Shown: positions 11,469 through 22,855, counted from the stretch's first letter. The stretch is DNA of 64,000 nt from Paraspadella gotoi (GCA_051294375.1 CM119266.1:19107657-19171656); one strand, 5' to 3'. Made by a program: numbers and translations. Notes: a model not told the origin generated them from the sequence alone.

Positions 11469-12318
11469 NNNNNNNNNNNNNNNNNNNNNNNNNNNNNNNN
11501 NNNNNNNNNNNNNNNNNNNNNNNNNNNNNNNNNNNNNNNNNNNNNNNNNNNNNNNNNNNNNNNNNNNNNNNNNNNNNNNNNNNNNNNNNNNNNNNNNNNN
11601 NNNNNNNNNNNNNNNNNNNNNNNNNNNNNNNNNNNNNNNNNNNNNNNNNNNNNNNNNNNNNNNNNNNNNNNNNNNNNNNNNNNNNNNNNNNNNNNNNNNN
11701 NNNNNNNNNNNNNNNNNNNNNNNNNNNNNNNNNNNNNNNNNNNNNNNNNNNNNNNNNNNNNNNNNNNNNNNNNNNNNNNNNNNNNNNNNNNNNNNNNNNC
11801 ATTGGAGGGGAATAAATGTGACTAGGAATTAGATGTCAAAGGAGAAAAGATTACGAAAACTGTCCCAGCGTTCACTGCCTTGTTTGGCTCCCTATAAACT
11901 CGGGATTGAATGGAGCCGAGAGAGGAAANNNNNNNNNNNNNNNNNNNNNNNNNNNNNNNNNNNNNNNNNNNNNNNNNNNNNNNNNNNNNNNNNNNNNNNN
12001 NNNNNNNNNNNNNNNNNNNNNNNNNNNNNNNNNNNNNNNNNNNNNNNNNNNNNNNNNNNNNNNNNNNNNNCTCCCTCTGCCACCCAACCCCCCCTCCTCT
12101 CCTTTCCTTTCCTTTGCACCCAAAACCCCTCCCTATCTCTCTTTAAAAAGGAGGGGAGGGAGGGGTTTGGGTGCAAAGGGAGGAAAAAAGGAGGGAAATG
12201 GAGGAAAGGAAAGAGACTGAGTGACTGAATAAGAAAAGAATAAGGATATTTAGTGAATTCAAGACGCGGAGAGACGGAGAAATATTCCTCGATATAACAG
12301 TTAATAGTTAATAGTTAA
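11077..12318. other. Low-complexity and gap-riddled stretch
   Basis: (CT)n tracts flank gaps at 10,907-11,076 and 11,469-11,799. Around 12,071-12,185 the sequence forms a C-rich arm and a G-rich arm that are near reverse complements (CCAAACCCCTCCC type against GGGAGGGGTTTGGG). This could fold into a hairpin near the gap edge. No coding exon was seen. Confidence 0.5.
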
Positions 12319-12319
12319 G

Positions 12320-12510
12320 TTCTTTTATACAATTGAAATATTCTGTGAAACGTTATACCACTTCATTGATAAGAAAACTTTTACTTTTGGAGAGATTGTG
12401 AAATAGTATTGATTGAAGGCTTGCAGGGACCTGCTATGTTGTTATCTTGTAAGAGTGATGGAGGGATTAGCCCACCTTAGCCACGGGCAAGATTATAAAT
12501 AAATTAAGTT
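12320..12510 (-). repeat. Interspersed repeat family R, copy 1
   Basis: Shares with copies at 24.5, 29.9, 32.4 and 61.7 kb the ordered phrases TACCACTTCATTGATA, TTGCAGGGACCTGCTATG, AAGAGTGATGGAGG and GGGCAAGAT. Listed as minus because the 29.9, 32.4 and 61.7 kb copies run the other way. Confidence 0.8.
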
Positions 12511-13060
12511 AGTTTTTATATTTTTTATATTGGTTGTACTAATTTCATAAATACAAGAAACCAAGTAAATTCATCAGGTTTTTATTGAAAAAAAAAATGT
12601 TTTATTTCAATTTTTTATAATCGAAAGATGCTTAAAGCTTAAATCATCAATGCAGCGATTTAAACTGTTCATACCGTTAATTAAAGTGACTGTACTTCGT
12701 TCCATTCGCTATTTTAAAATTCTTACTCATTCTGTTCTCCGGTTCTGTCCTATCGGTTACATATAGATTTTTCGATACGATTTTTCGATTAAATTAAATT
12801 AAAACATTTTAAATACACTCAGATCATTCCCAAATTCTTAAAACTTGTAAACCTCGCATTTCTGTATCTACTTTTCTTAAATATATTAAGACTAAGCATT
12901 CATATTTCTTTTTTATTTGTATATAATATATCCTATTCAGAGTGTTAATTTCTATGCTCACCTCAAAACGAGATCCCAAGCGCAAAGTCAAAGTTCATCA
13001 CCCTCGCTCCTCCCATGAATCGAAACGCCTTATCGAGTCAGAGACGATCGGAAGAATCGA
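12511..13060. other. AT-rich intergenic DNA
   Basis: No gene, array or recognisable element was seen here apart from short A/T runs. Confidence 0.6.
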
Positions 13061-13063
13061 GGA

Positions 13064-13067
<4 letters not shown>

Positions 13068-13095
<28 letters not shown>

Positions 13096-13375
13096 GGAGG
13101 AGAGAGAGGGAGGAGAGAGGAAGGAGAGAGAGAGAGGAGGAGAGAGAGAGAGAGATAGGGGAGGGAGCGGAGCGGAGGCGTTAGGAAATGAGGAGGTTCC
13201 TTTATCATTCCTTTATGACATGAGGCGGGAGGAGTCGTAAAGCAGTTCGCGTATCGAGTCATGGTGCAAAAAAATGGTGCGTTGATGGGCGTGGCCGAGA
13301 GGACCGAAGGGCGATGCTAATAGGGGGAAGGAGAAGAAGAAGAAGAAGAAGAAGAAGAAGAAGAAGAAGATGAGA
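13068..13375. repeat. (AG)n and (AAG)n microsatellites
   Basis: An interrupted (AG)n tract at about 13,070-13,160 is followed by (GAA)n at about 13,333-13,370. Between them is a short GC-richer stretch without clear coding signals. Confidence 0.85.
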
Positions 13376-13734
13376 TTAGATATTGAATGCGTGAAAAGTG
13401 CAGTTCATCTTTTTTTCACTACCACAACTTCATTAAGATGCTGAATTTTTTTTGCCGCACTATTCGACTTTCAGTAAACATTCGAATCATCCTCTTTGTT
13501 ACGTACATTTAACACCGTTTTGTAAATAAGTTCATCGGTTATTATTACGTCTGAATAATTAGAAAAAGGCAAACAACGATTGATCTTTTAGAGAAGCCAA
13601 CAGCCAGGATTAAAAAAAAAAACAAAAAAACGACCTGGAGAAACAAACTCGTCCAAGTACATCGTCTGGTCTATCGCCGTCGGATTTTCATTGAGTCTCT
13701 TGATCTTCAACCAAGTTTTTTTTACCTTATTTTA

Positions 13735-13965
13735 TCCTAAATTTGGAATCGAGTTAATTTTTAGATTTAAAGATTAAGTTCAACTTTAAGATTAAGGTTC
13801 GGGATTATATTAAGGATTAGTGATTAGTGCGAGGGATTAGGTTTAAGATTACGGTTAGGGGGTTTGGGTTAGAGAATAAGTTAGAGTTAAGGAATAGGTT
13901 AGAGGTTTGGTTTTAAATTAGGATTTGGGTTAGGGTTTGATATTAAGGTTAAACTTAAGTTTTTG
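13735..13965. repeat. Degenerate telomere-like (TTAGGG/TTAAGG)n array 1
   Basis: Loose repeats of GATTAAGGTT, GGGATTAGG and GGGTTAGGG-type phrases. Similar arrays occur at 14.93, 26.04 and 32.70 kb. No terminal inverted repeats were seen around this copy. Confidence 0.75.
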
Positions 13966-14463
13966 TTTTTTTTCATCCGTTTTCATTGTTCGCTTCGGCT
14001 TCATCGTCCTTTTTGAGTCGCGATTCTCAGTCCGAGACAAATTCGGGAATTTTCTATGGAAGAAGATGAGGAAGAGGAAGAAGAGGAGGAAGAGGGGAGA
14101 GAAAAGAGGGAAAGAGGATTGAAAAGTAAAAAAAAAGAAGAGGAAAAGAAGTGAATCAATTTTCATTTGCATATTGCAATATAGAAAAAAAAAAGGCGAA
14201 AACAGGATCATTCGGCCTCCATGAAAATTCCAATGAATCCGCTCTAAAGGATTTTTGATGCGTGTTTAAGTTTCTTTACTTTTTTTTTATTGACGATTGA
14301 TTATTTACTTCAAAGAATCCAAACTAAACTCTGGAGTCGTTCTTAGATAAACGACAACAGTAACATCACTCATTACGTTATTATTAATTTTTTTTTTATT
14401 TTAACAAAATATATTAGAGAATTGACAAAGTTTTTGTTTGCAACGAATTTTATTTATAGTTGA

Positions 14464-14506
14464 ACAGACATGTTTCGACTTGTTTTACAAGTCTTCATCA
14501 GCGTTT
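14464..14506 (-). ncRNA. Hammerhead-ribozyme-like motif 1
   Basis: Read on the minus strand: CTGATGA, then A, a perfect GACTTG/CAAGTC stem II, GAAAC, and ATGTC giving a GUC cleavage triplet. A 4-bp stem I (UGUU with AACG, one G-U) can form. Hammerheads with very short stem III are known from Penelope-like retroelements and retrozymes. The single A between CTGATGA and stem II departs from the canonical core. Confidence 0.5.
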
Positions 14507-14537
14507 TGACAGAATGGTTTAAAATTTGTGCATAAGA

Positions 14538-14539
<2 letters not shown>

Positions 14540-14600
<61 letters not shown>
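14540..14600. repeat. (AG)n microsatellite
   Basis: About 60 bp of nearly perfect AG dinucleotides next to the hammerhead-like motif. Confidence 0.95.
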
Positions 14601-14601
<1 letters not shown>

Positions 14602-14868
14602 GGGTAAAAGTTTTCCAACAAAGTGGTGAGACAGAATAGTGGTCAGATGAGAGGACAGGTCAAGGTGAGGACAGATTGAATAAGTTGATTACTTCAACAA
14701 AATATATTAAACTTTTAGATTCCTTTTAAGATTTGGATAAATTTAGACTGATAATGTAAAACGAGTAATCTTCAAATTTTACATATTATCGAAGTATTTT
14801 GTAAATTTGTATTAAGAATTAAACTTCAAAAATCCTTTCGGCAGTCTTCATTACCCACGAAAATGCTT

Positions 14869-15040
14869 GGCCTTATTTTCCAAAAGCGCCCCATATCTTT
14901 TTAAATTCGAAATTTTTTGTTTCAAGATTAGGTTAAAGATTAATATTAGGAATTATATTAAGGATAAGGTTAGGCATTTGGATAGGGATTAAGGATAGGG
15001 GTTAAGAAACTTAAATAGGGCGCTTTTAGAAAACAGAGCC
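14869..15040. mobile_element. MITE-like element with TTAGG-type interior
   Basis: About 172 bp. The left end GGCCTTATTTTCCAAAAGC and the reverse complement of the right end, GGCTCTGTTTTCTAAAAGC, match at 19 of 23 positions when extended through GCCC. The interior is degenerate TTAGG/GGATTAAGG repeats. The right terminus recurs at 26,277-26,299 and 32,955-32,978. Confidence 0.6.
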
Positions 15041-15131
15041 GAATTCTCTTTTCATCTCTTTTCCCTTTTAGCCTTCACTGACGCTTATTCCCCTTCTTTT
15101 AAATGTTGGCCTCGATTCTGACTTCAGACTT

Positions 15132-15137
15132 CTTTTT

Positions 15138-15177
<40 letters not shown>

Positions 15178-15250
15178 GCTCTCTCTCTCTTCTCTCTGCT
15201 CTCTCTCTTCTCTCTCTCTCTCTCCACTCTCCTCTCTCCTTTCTTTCTTC
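15132..15250. repeat. (CT)n tract
   Basis: Interrupted CT dinucleotide repeats followed by C/T-rich DNA to about 15,300. Open frames across it, such as long Arg/Glu-rich ones on the minus strand, are products of the repeat. Confidence 0.9.
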
Positions 15251-15910
15251 TCCATCCTTCTTTCCGTCTATCCCTACTTTCCTCCCTCCCCCCTTCAGCT
15301 TCCTCCTCCATCCCTGCTCCCCCTGTGGTTCTCTGCCTGGAGAGTCGAGGCAATGAAATTTGTTGCTGCTTAAACAGGGTCCTAAAGCCCTTTGGAGATA
15401 ATTGATCCTTTGCCCCTCGCGCTCCCTTGACACCCAGCCGCTTGAGCGTTGCAGAAGCACTTTTTTTTTTCTTTCGCGGCCGTTGCACTTGTTTGCTGCA
15501 GAGATGCGGCAGAGATGCTGCCGCTGCAGCAACTTTTAAGCCATTNNNNNNNNNNNNNNNNNNNNNNNNNNNNNNNNNNNNNAAAGAGAGAGATGCAGAA
15601 GAAAAAAAAATAAGGGGAAGAAAATTATGTTAGTTTTCTTAATAAACATAGCGTTCTGGACAAGAAAAACATCAAAAACGTCTCTGCGTCCATCTCTCGT
15701 CCCACTCTCATCCTCTCACTCGGCACGCACCGTCTCGCTCTCTCTCTCTCTCTCTTCTCTCTTCTCTCTCTCTCTCGTCTCTCCATTTTCCTTTTTTTTC
15801 CATCCTTTTTTTCCCTTTCTGTCAAAAGAAACAAATGATTAATAAATGAAGGATTTGAACATGTTAGCAAGAGTAGTTTATCGTGATGTCGTGAACGCGT
15901 ACGACCCTTC

Positions 15911-15956
15911 GATCACGTGACGACGACGATAATCAAGTCTCGAGGTCACGTGACGG
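15911..15956. promoter_or_regulatory. Two TCACGTGA boxes upstream of a candidate first exon
   Basis: TCACGTGACG occurs twice about 30 nt apart, just 5' of the ATG at 15,978. TCACGTGA is the palindromic core bound by bHLH-zip factors such as USF and MITF/TFE. The spacing and position are consistent with a promoter. Binding is inference. Confidence 0.4.
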
Positions 15957-15977
15957 AATCTCGTCTCGAGGGCGACG

Positions 15978-16045
15978 ATGGCATCGATGCCATCGTTGGG
16001 ACGCGAGGATCGAGAAAAGACGCTAATTGGCTGCCAATCAAATAA

Positions 16046-16084
<39 letters not shown>

Positions 16085-16107
16085 AAGACCTGATGAAGAT
16101 CCCTATG
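15978..16107 (+). CDS. Candidate first coding exon with poly-Thr tract
   Basis: ATG begins MASMPSLGREDREKTLIGCQ, followed by SNK, about 13 Thr from an (ACG)n tract, then RPDEDPY, ending at a strong donor (CCCTATG followed by GTGAGA) in phase 1. Paired TCACGTGA boxes lie just upstream. No downstream exon could be joined with confidence. No family was recognised. Confidence 0.4.
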
Positions 16108-16367
16108 GTGAGAGCAACGGAGAGATAAGGATTAAGGTGTCCGCCTTTCATCGGGATTTTTGGTTGGGAAAGATTAAAATGATAAAAATTGATATTGAGA
16201 TATACTACTCTCTCTAACTGTGTAGCCCATTTTAACAAATTTTATCGTGAATGTGGGTAATTGAGAATGAATTGACTAATAAAAAAATACGCGATTTTGA
16301 AATTCAAATATTATTTTAAAAATACTATGATAGTGTTGCTGTAAGTATTTAAACGGGATGTGAGAAA

Positions 16368-16462
16368 AGGTGAGGTGAAGAAGCTGAAGTGAAGAAGCGG
16401 AAATGAAGAAGCGGAAGTGAAGAAGCGGAAGTGAAGAAGCGGAAGTGAAGAAGCGGAAGTGA
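16368..16462. repeat. Short tandem repeat, 14-bp unit
   Basis: About six copies of GAAGCGGAAGTGAA, with the first copies degenerate. Confidence 0.9.
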
Positions 16463-17029
16463 AGCAGCGAATGCGAGCAGATAAGGAGGTGAGTCGTTTT
16501 CTTTTCAGGTCGAACAAGGTTTTCGGCTTTGGGTTCTCTTCCTGCCGCAGGATAAATCGTAAACAAAGACTTGAAAATTATATTGAGAAACTTAAAATGC
16601 TAATTTAATTTGGACAAGCTATAACTTCGTGAGTGGAGAAAAGTGAATTTAATCTCCAACTTTCTTTTCGGTTTACACTTTACAGTTTATTTTTTTAACA
16701 ACATCGTCAAAAATCCGTTGCACTTAAGGATTTTTTTTTATTATCAGCAAAGCTAAATCAAATTTTTGGGTCTCACTGTAGTACACAATCATCATGTCCA
16801 ACTAAAACGCGGTTTTTTTATCTTTTCTATTTCATTTGCTTTAACACTAATTTAGGTTTCTTATCTCNNNNNNNNNNNNNNNNNNNNNNNNNTCGCCTCC
16901 CCCCCCCCGCGAAACCCGCATGCACTATAAAACGTTTTTTCGCCCTTATTTGGCGTCTCTGCCTTTTGCGTCCGGCCAGCCGTCAATCAACCGCCTTTTG
17001 GGGCAGAAATCAGCGTCAGGAGGAGAGAG

Positions 17030-17390
17030 CAGAGGGGGGAGAGAGGGGAGAGAGAAAGAGATAGACGAGAGAGCAGTTGATTCTGACGAGACGGAGAGAG
17101 AGAGATGAGAGAGAACAGAGAGAGAGAGAGAGATGAAGAGAGAGAGACGAGAGAGAGAGAGGAAAAGATAGGGAGAGAGAGAGGGGCGAGAGAGAAAGAG
17201 AGAAGAGAGAGCACGACTGACGAGAGAGAAATGAGAGAGAGGAAAGAGAGAGAGAGAAGAGAGAGCAGAGAGAGAGAAGGGGAGAGGAAATTAGAATGAG
17301 AGAAGAAAGGCAAGAATTAGAGGTATAAATTTAGGATTTTGGGAGGAATAAGAGGGAGAGATGAGATGAGAGAGAGAGAGAGAGAGAACG
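17030..17390. repeat. Interrupted (AG)n domain
   Basis: About 360 bp of AG-rich sequence with frequent GACGAG, GAAG and GGGG interruptions. Any Arg/Glu frames here are repeat artefacts. Confidence 0.9.
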
Positions 17391-17881
17391 ATAGAAACCT
17401 AATAGTGTTTAAAGGCAAATAAATAGAAAGATTAAAAAAACGCGTTTTAGCGTTGGAAATCGGGAGGGCGAGAATGGTGGGAGTGGGACGAGGGGCGATG
17501 ATCAGAGTTGATGGAGGAAAGGGATAAGAGTGATGTAGTCTAAAGTAAGAGAGATCGTAGGCTGCTGGGGTAAAAGATCCGTTCAGGCTGAAGTGATTAT
17601 CCAGAGTGAAAGATACCAAGTCAATCAGAAGGACATTAGTCGGACAAAGCACCGATGAAACCTTTTTGTTCACGCATTATGAAAGGACAAAAATGTTTTT
17701 TTGTTTTTTTTGCCTAATCCAAAGTGTAGCTAAATAATAATAGGCCTAAATTTAAAAATCTTTCTTTTTCTCTTCACGTAACTCGTTTTCATCCTACTTT
17801 CAGAATTAATTCTTCTTTTTCTCTTCTTTTCGTTTCTCTCTTTCGATATCGAACAAATTGTTCGGGAAACGATAAAAGTTT

Positions 17882-17965
17882 CCGGCCGCCGCCGCCGCCG
17901 CCGCCGCCGCCCATCGTCGTCGTCGTCGTCGTCGTGTTCGTCGTCGCCGTTCGTCGTCGTGTGAG
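17882..17965. repeat. (CCG)n followed by (TCG)n
   Basis: Compound trinucleotide tract with no convincing exon around it. On the minus strand one frame gives mixed Asp and Arg. Confidence 0.85.
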
Positions 17966-17994
17966 AATTAAAATTCTTTAGCCTACGTTGCGTT

Positions 17995-18285
17995 CGCTCT
18001 CTCTCAGTCTCACTCTACTCTCAACTCTCTCTCAGTCACACTCTCTCTCAGTCTCACTTCTCATCACTCTCTCATCAGTCTCACTCTCTCTCAGTCCTCA
18101 CTCTCTCGTCACTCTCTCTCAGTCTCACTCTCTCTCACTCTCTCTTCAGTCTCACTCCTCTCTCACATTCTCTCAGTCTCACTCTCTTCACTTCTCTCTC
18201 AGCTCTCACTATCTCTCACTTCTCTCAGTCTCACTCTCTCCTCACTCTCTCATCAGTCTCAACTCCTCATCAGCTCCATTCAATC
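17995..18285. repeat. CTCTCAGTCTCACT minisatellite
   Basis: Degenerate tandem copies of a 12-20 bp phrase built from CTCTCTCAGTCTCACT. Confidence 0.9.
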
Positions 18286-18599
18286 ACTTTGCTCTTTTAG
18301 TCTCTCCTCCTCTTTCGCTTTATTTCGCCTGCCGTTAGCTGGAGTCTGCCATCCTGTAGCCTCCACGATACCGACATACTTATTCCCGTCTGCCCCCCCC
18401 TGTCCCCTCCACTCCCAGACCTCTTATTTGACCGATCACCCACTCCCTCCCCCAAATCGTCCGGGAACATGAAGTCCGGCGATCAACTCCCTCGACGCGC
18501 TTTGACTTCCGAGACCGTGGAGAGAATCCAAGTTCCAATTCTCGTCAGAATGAATGGCGAAAGATTTCCGTTCTTAATTTCGAACAAATTTCTTAATTA

Positions 18600-18690
18600 C
18601 TAAATGATTGGTACAACCGGTATATAATTATCCTTGATTTAATAATATAGCTCACGATGTCAGCCGAGAAGCACTCACCTAGTAGTCGTT
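18600..18690 (+). repeat. Partial copy of repeat family R (left flank of a GC-rich block)
   Basis: GATTGGTACAACCGGTATAT followed by AATTATCCTTGATTTAATAA resembles the start of the copy at 61.64 kb. The next bases, CTCACGATGTCAGCCGA, recur at about 21,010, giving a direct repeat around the 18.7-20.9 kb block. Confidence 0.5.
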
Positions 18691-18779
18691 CCATTGGTTA
18701 CGATTAGATAAATCACTCTGGTTATATATCTCATTGAACGGAGGCCGTTGGAGAACGCATCAGTCGTTCTTGCTCGTGA

Positions 18780-20640
18780 TGCTGTTGGGCGCGGCCGCGC
18801 TTTCCCTCGTCGATGTTCTGATTGGCGCGAATGCAAGCTGCTTTCGTGCAGGGCTCTTTAGGACTTGGCGGGCGCCTCCGGTTGCAGCAATTACGCAAGA
18901 AGTGTAATGTGAGGTTTTACGCGTTTATAGACGAGAGAAGTGTAACACTTGTTATTTTAAGGCCAGGGCAGGGACGCTTCACAACGGCGGCGGTTTCGCG
19001 CGCGCACGCCCGCTTCGAGGAAACTGCGTGTGGCGCTCGTCGTAATAATACGATAGTTGATATATTTGAATTGTGGTAACACACAACGGACGTAACGCGT
19101 CTCCCTGACGACAAAGGAATTTTCCGAACGATTTCGCGTGGGACGAAGACGTGGGGAATCGCATTGAAGGCGGCGAGCGGCGTCGACCCCAAAGAGCCGA
19201 GAAGACATTTTTGAGCAACTTTACCCAAAAGGGGGGCGGCGTCGATCGTCACGAGCCTCGAGGGAGGAATGCTGGAGTTTCTCGTCGACGGAGTATCGCC
19301 TCGGTGTCGCAAGGAGGTTGGATTGTCAGAGCTTTTTAGGGAGGTGAGCCTGTGGTTAGCAGGGCATGTGCTCAAAGTTTCCACGCTGATGTGAATATGG
19401 GTCGCGAGAGAGGTCGAGTTTGACGAAGAATTCGGAACTTGAAATTTCAGTACGCTAAAGACTTCTATCAGCATAATTGATAAAATATAATTAAACCTCG
19501 TACTTAGATTTAGAATCTGGCAAATTATTATTGTTGACTGTTTTTGCCAAAAACTAAATCCATTAACACAATCAATAACATTTTTAGCCGGCTAAACCTC
19601 ATTAAGAATTCACGAACTTGGGATTGGGCGAAGTGGCGCGCCTTCTCGACATCCATGAACGACGTGGCGCGATAGCCAACGGGCTTCGCGGGCGACCTTA
19701 GATGCTTCCGCGTGCGCTACCTCGACCACGATCCCTGCGGCAAAAGTTTCTCTCGAGGAAGAGATGTTGGATATTCGTGATCGGACTTGATCGAGGCGTG
19801 ATCCGTCGCGCCTCGACGGCCGTCTCCAACCAGATCCAGTCCCGCGACGACTTTGTCCTCGAGATCCACCCTGTACGCAGACGACCACTTTACCTCCCGC
19901 GGGGTGCTTACTACAAGGAACGCTTTAGAGATGGCAGCAAAACGCGGGCAAATTTTTATCTGCAACGTTGCTTGTCCTTCGCCTCGAAAAGATCCAAGTA
20001 ACAACTTCTCGCGTAAACGCTTCTGTCTCCACGAGGCCGGAGCCGGCCATCACACGCAGACCGTCCGAGCGGGCTGTCCGCGGAGGATCTCCGCGGAATT
20101 TAGGCGTTATGTACATGGTGGCCCGCTGGGTCGGAAGGCAGGCGTGCAACGATTTCCCGTTTTCAACAGCTTTTCAACGAGGGATGGGCTCTGTTGCCGG
20201 AGTCGCTCGGCAACGGGGAGTTTGGGGCTGCTAGCGGACGACGGTGCCCTTTGGAACGTTTTGGAGCCAACATTTCCGATTTAGCGGGGCGAATGGCGTT
20301 ACGCTCTGCGTGTTTGGACCCCCACCGGGGTCTCTCGACCACGCCTTTGGGTGGGAAGCAATGGAAAAAGGCCGTCGGGATTATTTCGTGAAAACTTGCC
20401 CTTTGCGTATCGGGTGCAGAGAAATGCACAGCTGAGGTTGATCGCTACGTGGCATATTCCGCGGTCAAGCTTGCTCCTACAAAGGATTGGGAGCATGACC
20501 TATTTCAATCGACTGGCGTGGAGAGCGGGGTTCGACTGGGCGATCCATTTTGACCTTAAAGACTTTTCATCGGGAGGTTTCTGGGACGGGAGGAAGTGCT
20601 GTCGCTGAACACGCCTGGAAACTGTAGTACATGAACTAAC
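18780..20640. pseudogene. GC-rich block with broken coding-like frames
   Basis: The base composition is clearly more GC-rich than the flanks. One plus frame around 19,110-19,370 gives protein-like text (GIALKAASGVDPKEPRRHF, then a stop, then GGMLEFLVDGVSPRCRKEVG) interrupted by stops. Several other medium frames overlap on both strands, including a 185-codon minus frame at 18,917-19,474, and none shows a motif I know. Related direct repeats flank the block. I read it as a decayed insertion or pseudogene of unknown origin. It could also be a CpG-rich non-coding region. Confidence 0.35.
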
Positions 20641-20989
20641 ATAGATAAGCTTTGGGGGGCTCGAAAAAATTGGAATATCTGATATATCTGATTTTCCAAA
20701 AATAAAATTGGGTGTATAACGTTTTATTTCCATATAAGTTAAGTGTTAGTTTACGTTCAGGGGATAATTTGAAGGGTACAAATAGATTGTAACAAATAAT
20801 GTGCGATAATCGATGGCATCCACTTGGGAAGAAATATTTACAAATTACATTTCGTGCATTCCGGGAGTTTACTTAGTTTAAATTACCTTTAAACACAGAA
20901 ATTTTTAAATTACCTTTAAAGCACAAAATTTTTTCAGAGGTAAAAATATTAATTTTCTTTGTTTTNNNNNNNNNNNNNNNNNNNNNNNN

Positions 20990-21035
20990 NATTGATTTAA
21001 TAAATAAGCTACGATGTCAGCCGAAAGATAAAAGC
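20990..21035 (+). repeat. Direct-repeat partner of 18,640-18,680
   Basis: TTGATTTAATAAATAAGCTA then CGATGTCAGCCGA closely matches the sequence at 18,640. It follows directly on a 25-N gap, so the duplication could be an assembly effect. Confidence 0.5.
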
Positions 21036-21339
21036 CCATTTACGAAATACATATTAATTTATTATAAAGCGTTCTTCTTTTCTTAATTTTTTACATTTTT
21101 TGAAATTTTAAATCTTAAAGTAATGTTTTTAAAAAATGTGTACTACTCCCGATTCAATGCAAATAATATTTTAAAAGCTGAATGAAAAAAACAGTGCTTT
21201 ATTATTAAAAATAAATATATTTTTTTAACTTTTGTGTGAAATTTGATTTGCCGAATTTGATTGCTTTTCACCGATGTTTTTTTGTTGTTGTTGTGAAAGT
21301 AAGGAGAAAATAAAATAGAGCGAATAAAAGGAGAAAAGC

Positions 21340-22015
21340 TTGAAAAATTTGATGTTGTCGAAGACTAGGATAATAAAAGGAAGAAGGAGACGATGAAAAT
21401 AAAAAAAGAAGGAGACGAAAAAAATAAAAAGAAGAAGGAGACGAAGAAAATAAAAAAAGAAGGAGACGAAGAAAATAAAAAAGAAGATGAAACTGCGGTG
21501 GAGGCGGAAGAGAATTTGTAAATGTAAAACCTAATTTATCTTCTCACCTGAAGAGAAAAAGTCAGACGACAGAGGGAGGAGTCGGGAGAAGGAAGAGAAT
21601 ACAGGGTGCTCCGCGGAGGTTGGAGAAAAGGAGGAGGGGGAAGGAAGAGTATACAGGGTGCTACGCGGAAGTCATAAGGAGGAGTCGGGAGAAGAAGAGA
21701 ATACAGGATGCTACGCGGAGGTTGGAGTAAAGGAGGAGGGGGAAGGAAGAAAATAAAGGGTGCTACGCGGAAGTTGGAGAAAAGGGAGGAGGCGGGAAGG
21801 ACAGAGAATACAAGGGTGGCTAACGCGGAAGCATAAGGCAGGAGTTTGGTGGAGAAAGAAGAGAATACAGGGTGACTATGCGGAGTTGGAGAAAAGGAGA
21901 GGGGAAGGAAGACAATAAAAGGTGCTAGCGGAAGCTTGGAGAAAAGGAGGAGGGGGAAGAGAAAGATAAATACAGGTGCCAGGAGGAAGTTTTGGAGAAA
22001 AGAGAGGAGAAGGAA
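21340..22015. repeat. Purine-rich repeats and an approximately 55-bp minisatellite
   Basis: First AAGAAGGAGACGAAGAAAAT units (about 21,380-21,480), then about eight degenerate copies of a unit with GAATACAGGGTGCTACGCGG, AGTTGGAGAAAAGGAGG and GGGGAAGGA from 21,590. Copies drift by indels. Confidence 0.85.
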
Positions 22016-22738
22016 GGATTTGGTCTGTCATGGAGATACAGACGTGTGGTTTTAAAGACAACTCCTGTTCTGTGAAATAATGAGGAAGAAGTGACGGGAA
22101 AAGATGGAGATTAAAGTTATCATAAGACCAAGAGCGTTTAGTTTTAGAAAGGAAATTTTCGGTTTCAATTTAATCCAAGTTGAGGGGAAAAATAAATTCT
22201 TCTACTCAAAAAACAGATTTTCGCGATGGGACGAAAAAAAAAGAAGAACAGGAGAAGAAATTATAAAGAGAGACTCGTGGGTCGAGTCAGAGGTACGAAG
22301 TTCGAAGTTCGGACCAGTTGCCAACTGTCGGGGAGGAAACGTCGAGGATGAGAAGAAAGAAATATATTTGAAATTAGAAATTAAAAAGAAAAAGGAAAAA
22401 GAGAAAAGAGAAAGATGGGATAACGATTTAAAAAAATGTTCGAATATGATTGGAAATTTGTGATGTGTAAACTGCTCGCTACTTTTTTTCCCCTTCTTTT
22501 TCGATTTGATCTCATTGTTCTGATTCTCTCCTCGAAATTGATTCGCCTCTCTCTTNNNNNNNNNNNNNNNNNNNNNNNNNNNNNNNNNNNNNNNNNNNNN
22601 NNNNNNNNNNNNNNNNNNNNNNNNNNNNNNNNNNNNNNNNNNNNNNNNNNNNNNNNNNNNNNNNNNNNNNNNNNNNNNNNNNNNNNNNNNNNNNNNNNNN
22701 NNNNNNNNNNNNNNNNNNNNNNNNNNNTCTTTTGGCAG

Positions 22739-22779
22739 AAGCGAGATTGAAATCAAAGGAGCTTTCCTCTCACAATCAC

Positions 22780-22831
<52 letters not shown>

Positions 22832-22855
22832 AAATTCAACGAAAAAATACGACGG
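22739..22855 (+). CDS. Candidate internal exon with poly-Thr tract
   Basis: Bounded by a CAG acceptor just after a gap and by a strong donor (GACGG followed by GTGAGA). The frame entered in phase 2 reads SEIEIKGAFLSQSP, then a long Thr run from (ACG)n, then NSTKKYDG. The alternative poly-Arg frame looks less protein-like. No neighbouring exon was linked and no family was recognised. Confidence 0.4.

Noticed and set aside
13735-13965. True interstitial telomere or chromosome-fusion site
   Set aside because: Repeats are too degenerate and recur in several places with transposon-like ends.
22202-22756. Long minus-strand frame through the gap at 22.6 kb
   Set aside because: Most of its length is N, and the rest is Ser/Phe low-complexity sequence.
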